From Rhinopithecus roxellana (taxonomy: Eukaryota; Chordata; Mammalia; Primates; Cercopithecidae), in NCBI RefSeq assembly GCF_007565055.1, contig NC_044560.1, positions 83,953,295 to 84,017,294 of the forward strand: DNA of 64,000 bases. Reading direction: 5' to 3'. The notes below the pieces were generated by a model. It searched no databases. It saw nothing but the letters and a program-made list of their open reading frames with translations, and was not told the origin of the DNA. Shown piece after piece: positions 58,989 to 64,000 of this stretch; the first letter of the stretch is position 1; each line of letters begins with the position of its first letter. Both the position numbers and the translations under genes were made by a program.

Positions 58989-58999
58989 ATCTCCCTCTC

Positions 59000-59130
59000 C
59001 AAGAGGATTATAAGCTCCGTGAAGACAGAGATTGAGTCTGTTTTACTTATCACAGATTCCCAGGGCCAGTACCAAGCAGAGTGCCTGGCATACACTAAGT
59101 GCTTATGTGTGAGCGAATGAATGAGGTAAA
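59000..59130 (+). mobile_element. L2 3' end
   Basis: AAGACAGAGATTGAGTCTG, GAGTGCCTGGCATACAC and GCGAATGAATGAGG. Confidence 0.75.
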
Positions 59131-59217
59131 AGAGGAACAGCCAAGGACAGTAACAACAATAACTCTGGGGATAAGTTTGATTGAGAAAAATAAAATCTTA
59201 AAGTAAATATCAAACAT

Positions 59218-59366
59218 TTTTTTTTTTTTTTTTTTTTGAGACAGGGTCTTACTCTATTGACCGGGCTAGAGTTTAGTGGCATGATCACAGATCACTTCAG
59301 CCTCGACCTCTCCAAGTAGATGGGACTATACTACAGGTGGGCACTGCCACCTCAAGCTGATTTTTC
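59218..59366 (-). mobile_element. Alu monomer reversed
   Basis: One arm only, diverged (ATTGACCGGGCTAGAGTTTAG). Confidence 0.7.
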
Positions 59367-59367
59367 T

Positions 59368-59662
59368 TTTTTTTTTTTTTGAGATGGAATCTTGCTCTGT
59401 CACCAGGCTGGATGCTGCAGTGGCTTGATCTTGGTTCACTACAACCTCCCCCTCCTGGGTTCAAGCAATTCTCCTGCCTCAGCCTCCTGAGTAGCTGCGA
59501 TTACAAGTGTGTGCCACCATGCCCAGCTACTTTTTATATTTTTAGTAGAGATGGGGTTTTGCCATGTTGGCCAGGCTGGTCTTGAACTCCTGACCTCAGG
59601 TGATCCACTCACCTCAGCCTCCCAAAGTGTTGGGATTACAGGCATGAGCCACAGCGCCTGGC
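59368..59662 (-). mobile_element. AluS reversed
   Basis: Ends CACAGCGCCTGGCC. Confidence 0.87.
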
Positions 59663-59664
59663 CT

Positions 59665-60600
59665 AACAGTTATTTTTAAAAATAATTTCTACTGACTGTA
59701 ATCTGTCATCCCCTTTGCTGATGGACATTTGTCCCCCTTGGTGACATCTCCAGGTGGTTCCAAAACTTTTCAGTCATTTTTAGTTATTAATGCAGTCTCT
59801 TGTTTCAGCCATTAACTTGGTCTTTCCATTTTCAAAGGTCAGTCTCCTTTGGGACTCATAGTCCAGCGGGCAGGCCTTGTGGCATGGAGAGGAGATAGAT
59901 CTGCTCTCTCTTCTCTGCCCTCTGGTGGGGCAAAACAAGAAGGAAAAAAGGGACTTGTTTCCTTAGCTGTCTCCTGCTGGCCCTTGACTGATCTCTTCTT
60001 TGCTTCTTGAGAGATGTCTGTGTTCCTGTCCTCTCAGACATCACAGCTGCTTAGCTCCTTATCTATAGACACAGGGTAATGGAGTAGCACGCTGTGAAAA
60101 GGCTTGCTGCCAAGTACCTCTCTTCTGCAGGTGGCCTCTGGCTCACCCTTCACAGTGCACCTCTTTGCCCCCCACAGGACTGCTCCCCCATCACATCTAC
60201 CCTCTGCTGCCCCAGCCCTGGGACCTATGGACAGAGGCCTGTCTCAGAAAAAATCTCAGAATCCATCTTTCTGCCACTCCTTGCCACCAGATCACATCCT
60301 TGGCCTTCCCTCTCCATGCCCTTTCCCCTATTTCCACAGCACCAGGGCAGGTTGGCAACAGTAGTTGCTCAGCAAACATCATCAGGAAGGAGAAGTCAGA
60401 CGCCCTCTGGTGGCACCCCATGCCTGATGAATGATTCTTTTGGTTCTGTTCCAGTTAGCTACTGTCCTAGTTAGCTCTGTTCCAGTTAGCTTGTGTAACT
60501 GTAGGATCAGCCTCAACTTCAAGGTATAACACAATCACCATTTCATCATGGTCATGGAATCTGTGGGTCACAAGTTTCACAAGGCACAGTGGGGATGGCT
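59665..60600. other. no recognisable feature
   Basis: Intergenic. Open frames at 60094-60474 have no known relatives or motifs. It contains the short tandem repeat listed at 60446. Confidence 0.35.
60446..60492 (+). repeat. 15-16-bp tandem repeat, three copies
   Basis: CTGTTCCAGTTAGCTA, CTGTCCTAGTTAGCT, CTGTTCCAGTTAGCTT. Confidence 0.85.
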
Positions 60601-60904
60601 GGTCTCTGCTTACGGTAGGTGGCCTCCAAGATGGCTCCCAAAGACCCCTCCCCGCTGGTATTTACCCACTTGTGTAGTCCCCTTCCACACCATATCAGGT
60701 TGGTCTGTGTGACCAACAGAATATGGCAGAAGTGATAGTATGTTGCTTTTGAGGCTAGGTTGTGGAAGATATTGTGAGGCTGGGCGGGGTGTCTTATGCT
60801 TATAATCCCAGCACTTAGGGAGGCCAAGGTAGAAGGATCGCTTGAAGCCGGGAGTTTGAGACCAGCCTGGGCAACATAGGGAGACCCTGTTTCTAGAAAA
60901 AAAA

Positions 60905-61200
60905 ATTTTTTTTTTTTGAGACTGAGCCTTGCTCTGTCGCCCAGGCTGGAGTGCAGTGGCACGATCTCGGCTCACTGCAAGCTCCGCCTCCCGGGCTCAC
61001 GCCATTCTCCTGCCTCAGCCTCCAGAGTATCTGGGACTACAGGCGCCTGCCACCACGCCCGGATAATTTTTTTTGTATTTTTAGTGGAGACGGGGTTTCA
61101 CTGTGTTAGCCAGGATGGTCTCGATCTCCTGACCTCGTGATCCGCCCACCTCAGCCTCCCAAAGTGCTGGGATTACAGGCGTGAGCCACTGCACCCAGCC
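60905..61200 (-). mobile_element. AluY reversed inside AluJ
   Basis: Complete, little diverged copy ending CCACTGCACCCAGCC. Confidence 0.9.
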
Positions 61201-61232
61201 TGTACAAAAAATTTTTAAAAAATTGGCCAGTG

Positions 61233-61300
61233 CAGAACGAGACTCGGTCTCAAAAAAAAAAAAAAAAAAAAAAGAAAAGAAAAAGAAAAGAAAAGGTAGC
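61233..61300 (+). mobile_element. ultra-truncated Alu inside AluJ
   Basis: Only AACGAGACTCGGTCTC plus an A-rich tail of about 50 bases, between GGCCAGTGC (61224-61232) and TAGCCAGTGC (about 61298-61307). Confidence 0.7.
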
Positions 61301-61829
61301 CAGTGCAATGACGCACACCTGTAGTCCCAGCTAGTTGGAAGGCTGAGGCAGGAGGATTGCTTGAGCACAGGAGGTAGAGGCTATAGTGATCTGTGATTGT
61401 GCCACTCTACACTCTAGCCTGGGTGACAGAGCAAGACCCTGTCTCAGAAAAAAAAAAAAAAGATATTGTGGCTTCTGCCTCTCTGTCTCTTGAATCACTC
61501 CCTGGGGGAAGCCACGTGCCGGGTTGTGAGGCCAGCTGCCTCTATGGAGAGGCCCACCTGGAGAGGAACTGAGGCTTCCTGCCAATGGTAACATGAATGA
61601 GCTTGGAAATGGATCCTGTGGCCCCAGAGAAAGTAGATGACTGCATCTCTGGTTGACAGCTTAACTGCAATGTCATGAGAGACCTTGAATCAGAATCACC
61701 CAGATATGCTGCTCTTGGATTTCTGACTATCAGAAACTGTGTGAGATGGCAAATATTTGTTGTTTTAAGCTGTTACATTCTGGAGGTAACTTGCCATGCA
61801 ACAGTACATAACTAATACACTGCATCATG

Positions 61830-62405
61830 ATGTCTGGGACCTTAGCTGGGAAGACTCAAATGACTGGGGGCTGGAATCACTTGGAGGTTGCTTCACTCAC
61901 ATGACCGGTGCCTGAGCTGGGACTGTCACCTGGAGAACCTAAACGTGGCCTCCCCATGTGACTTGGCTTCTCACAGCATGGCACCTGGGTACCAAGAAGG
62001 AGTGCCTGTAGATTGAGCTTTCTAAGAGACCAAGGAAGAAGTTACAAAGTTTCTTTTGGCCTAGCCCGAGAAATTGTGCATTGTAACTTCTGCTGCATTC
62101 TCTGGGTTAGCAGCAGTCACCAAGGCCAGCCCGTATTCAATGGGAGGAGAATTTGACTGGTCCCCTTGACAAAGTAATAAGGTCATATTGCAGAACCTGT
62201 CTTGGGGGAATTGCCTGCTCTACCCTGAGGGAGACAGGGACAGGTGGCTTCTTTTCACAAGCCCTGCATAGCTCCAACACTGTACGTAGTGCTAGTTCTG
62301 CTGAAATAGCACTTCCTATCAACCCTTCAACCCTTGAGGGGAGCTTCTGAGCTTGGAAGGTGGAGCATTTCTCAGCTTTTGTTCTCAGTTGTGGACTCGG
62401 GTGTT
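61830..62405. other. no recognisable feature
   Basis: Unique-looking intergenic sequence. Confidence 0.35.
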
Positions 62406-62410
62406 AATTC

Positions 62411-62718
62411 TTTTTTTTTTTTTTTTTCTTTTGAGACGGAGTCTTGCTCTGTCACCCAGGCTGGAGTGCAGTGGCAGTGTGATCTTGGCTCACTACAGCC
62501 CCCACCTCCTGGGTTCTAGCAATTCTCCTGCCTCAGCCTCCCAGGTAGCTGGGATTGCAGGCATGCATCACCACGCCCAGCTAATTTTTGTATTTTTAGT
62601 AGAGACGGGGGCTTCACCATGTTGGTCAGGGTGGTCTCGAACTCCTGACCTCAGGTGATCCGCCCGCCTTGGCCTCCCAAAGTGCTGGGATTACAGGCAT
62701 GAGCCACCTCGCCTGGCC
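62411..62718 (-). mobile_element. AluS reversed
   Basis: Flanked by GGTGTTAATTCT and GGTGCTAATTCT. Confidence 0.9.
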
Positions 62719-62814
62719 CTCTGGTGCTAATTCTACCTTTCTGGAAAAACAGGGAAGGTCTCACAGGCTCCTCTCACCACCAAGTCACCCTCTCCTTTCT
62801 CAGCCACTGCACTT

Positions 62815-62990
62815 AGCCCTTACCTGCACTTCTGTCAGGTAAGTAGCCCTTTACCTACTCTGCTAGCTGGAATTATGGCCCTGTTTTACAGAGGAGGAAG
62901 TAATCTGGCCAAGGTCATACAGACAGAGAGTGGTAGAGCAGGAACTCAGTGCCAGCTCTGACCCCTATGTCCATGCTTTAGGGTTTTTGG
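62815..62990 (+). mobile_element. MIR/L2-type fragment
   Basis: GCCCTGTTTTACAGAGGAGG, then GGCCAAGGTCATACAG. Confidence 0.6.
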
Positions 62991-63500
62991 GATTCCAGAA
63001 AGCCTGCAGGTGTTGGAGCCTCAACCCTCATCTCCTCATGGCCCTGCTGAGGGTGGGGCCAGTGTGAGCAGCATGAAAGGGTGGATCTGGAGGGGGCAGG
63101 GGCTTCAAACTCTGCCTGAGGGTTGGATCTAGTTGTCAGATGCACTCTCCGGGTGAAAGGGGAAGAGAAGCAAGTGAGAGAAAATAGATTTTTACTTTAT
63201 TTTCAGGCCCATCCCCAGTTGGTGAGTTTTCCAGTGGCCGGAAGACAGGGCCCTAGAGTAACAGCTATGGAATTACTGCCCAGTCTGTGTGTCATTGGTC
63301 TGGAACCCCCTTTCTGTCCTGGAACTTCTGGTTGGAGAGTCCTCTGAGCTCGTGGGGCCCGTAGATGGTGGGTCTTGGAGTGATTTCCAGCCCCAGTGAT
63401 CAGGTCTCCTGTCAGTGCCCCTCAACTCCCTGCGGTTCCCTACTTCCCATCACACAAACTCTCAAATTCCAGGATGTGACAGTTTCCAGGTCTACTGCCT
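62991..63500. other. no recognisable feature
   Basis: Unique-looking; no gene evidence. Confidence 0.35.
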
Positions 63501-63504
63501 TCCA

Positions 63505-63625
63505 GGCACTGAGCTCATGTTGGGGACCCAGAAATAAATGAGATACACACAACCTCTGTCCTCGAGCGGGTCACAGTCTAGTAGGTCACAGTCTGGTAGA
63601 AGTAGAAATGAAGAGTTAACTGCCA
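63505..63625 (+). mobile_element. L2 fragment with 15-bp tandem repeat
   Basis: CCAGGCACTGAGCTCATG, GACCCAGAAATAAATGAG. GGTCACAGTCT(A/G)GTA occurs at 63569-63583 and 63584-63598. Confidence 0.65.
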
Positions 63626-63654
63626 GATGTCATGTTATAGGGCACATTTAATAA

Positions 63655-63976
63655 GGATGAGAACCACACAAAGGTGGGAGTGCCTACCCAACAATCAAAA
63701 GAAATGAACCATTGATACACAATGACATAGATGAATCTCAAATCATTATGCAGAACAAAATAAGCTAGACACAAAAGAGTATATACTCTATGATTCCAAC
63801 GTTGTCACATTCTAGACCAGGCAAAACTGTGGATTATACAGAGATGGAAATAAGGTCAGTAGTTACTTGGGGTGAGAGGGGATTGACTGGAAAGGGGATG
63901 AGAGAATGTTCTGATGTAACGAAAATGTTTGACATCTTGATAGGAGTGTGGGTTATATCAGAATATTCAATTGTTG
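63655..63976 (+). mobile_element. L1M 3' end
   Basis: GACATAGATGAATCTCAAATC, AGACACAAAAGAGTATATAC and GATTGACTGGAAAGGGG follow the old L1 3' order. Confidence 0.75.
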
Positions 63977-64000
63977 GACTGGGCGTGGTGGCTCACACCT
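63977..64000 (+). mobile_element. Alu, cut by window end
   Basis: GACTGGGCGTGGTGGCTCAC; only the first bases are inside the window. Confidence 0.8.

Larger units (their letters stand above)
60777..61462 (+). mobile_element. AluJ inside MLT1, itself broken twice
   Basis: Left arm 60777-60897. After an AluY, CAAAAAATTTTTAAAAAATTGG-type linker (about 61203-61232) and, after a second insert, the right arm GCACACCTGTAGTCCC to CCTGTCTCAG. Confidence 0.8.
60603..61826 (+). mobile_element. MLT1 LTR (ERVL-MaLR) broken by Alus
   Basis: GTGTGACCAACAGAATATGG and AGAAGTGATAGTATG before; CTCTTGAATCACTCCCTGGG, CATGAGAGACCTTGAATCAG, CAGAAACTGTGTGAGATGGC and TAACTAATACA after. About 540 bp of LTR remain around a 690-bp block of nested Alus. 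No coding part. Confidence 0.85.

Noticed and set aside
44990..64000. First exons of the next gene upstream (AZIN2 is the human neighbour as I recall)
   Set aside because: No CpG island, conserved coding block or splice-bounded frame is visible. In human the neighbour starts more than 40 kb from AK2, beyond this window.

Overview
The window is primate nuclear DNA, and the young Alu copies point to an Old World monkey (macaque/baboon-like) rather than human. Alu elements are very dense, at roughly 65 to 75 copies and fragments, alongside MIR, L2, old L1, MER/Tigger DNA transposons and LTR remnants. At least nine Alus (for example at 766, 9992, 20466, 31727, 45019, 45316 and, reversed, 36331, 38977, 51076) share a diagnostic set that I associate with cercopithecid AluY lineages: GGCTCAAGCCTGTAATC near the start, GAGACGGGCGGATCACGAGG, GGCGTAAACCC and GAGATCCGGCCACTGC. 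Several keep perfect target-site duplications.

One protein-coding gene can be supported: AK2, mitochondrial intermembrane-space adenylate kinase 2, on the minus strand. Its CpG-island promoter is at about 44.1-44.7 kb. Coding exons lie at 44258-44350, 31262-31387, 28127-28237, 27900-27994, 21092-21164 and 19422-19643. A further terminal exon begins at 17080. All junctions are canonical AG/GT, and the six exons join in frame to a 239-residue protein. Two C-termini are visible. Reading through a donor inside exon 6 gives the 239-residue form ending in CKDLVMFI. Using that donor (GT at 19446-19447) joins exon 7, which adds two bases and a TAG stop and gives a 232-residue form ending in S. A 3' untranslated region of about 0.9 kb follows, with AATAAA (minus strand) at 16179-16184.

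Layout: 1-16.1 kb is the region 3' of AK2, made of L2, MIR and Alu with no gene seen. 16.2-44.4 kb is the AK2 transcription unit, mostly introns full of repeats. 44.4-44.7 kb is the promoter. 44.7-64 kb is intergenic sequence upstream of AK2, with heavily nested repeats, two LTR-like elements with polymerase II signals, an MLT1 LTR broken by several later insertions, and an L1 3' end at the right edge. No second gene, RNA gene, CRISPR array or intact transposon was found.

The most unusual structures are: a 131-bp inverted duplication with a single mismatch (21817-21947 and 24053-24183) flanking about 2.1 kb of AK2 intron 4; a 92-bp direct duplication offset by exactly 1,300 bp in intron 1 (37323 and 38623); a small chimeric retroposon that seems to join a tRNA-Ala-like arm to an Alu 3' end (about 24851-24989); an A-rich insertion with target duplications but no recognisable body (43398-43511); and several head-to-tail Alu pairs that share one target-site duplication. 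Repeat names come from recognition by eye, and their boundaries are good to about 5-20 bp unless a target duplication is quoted.
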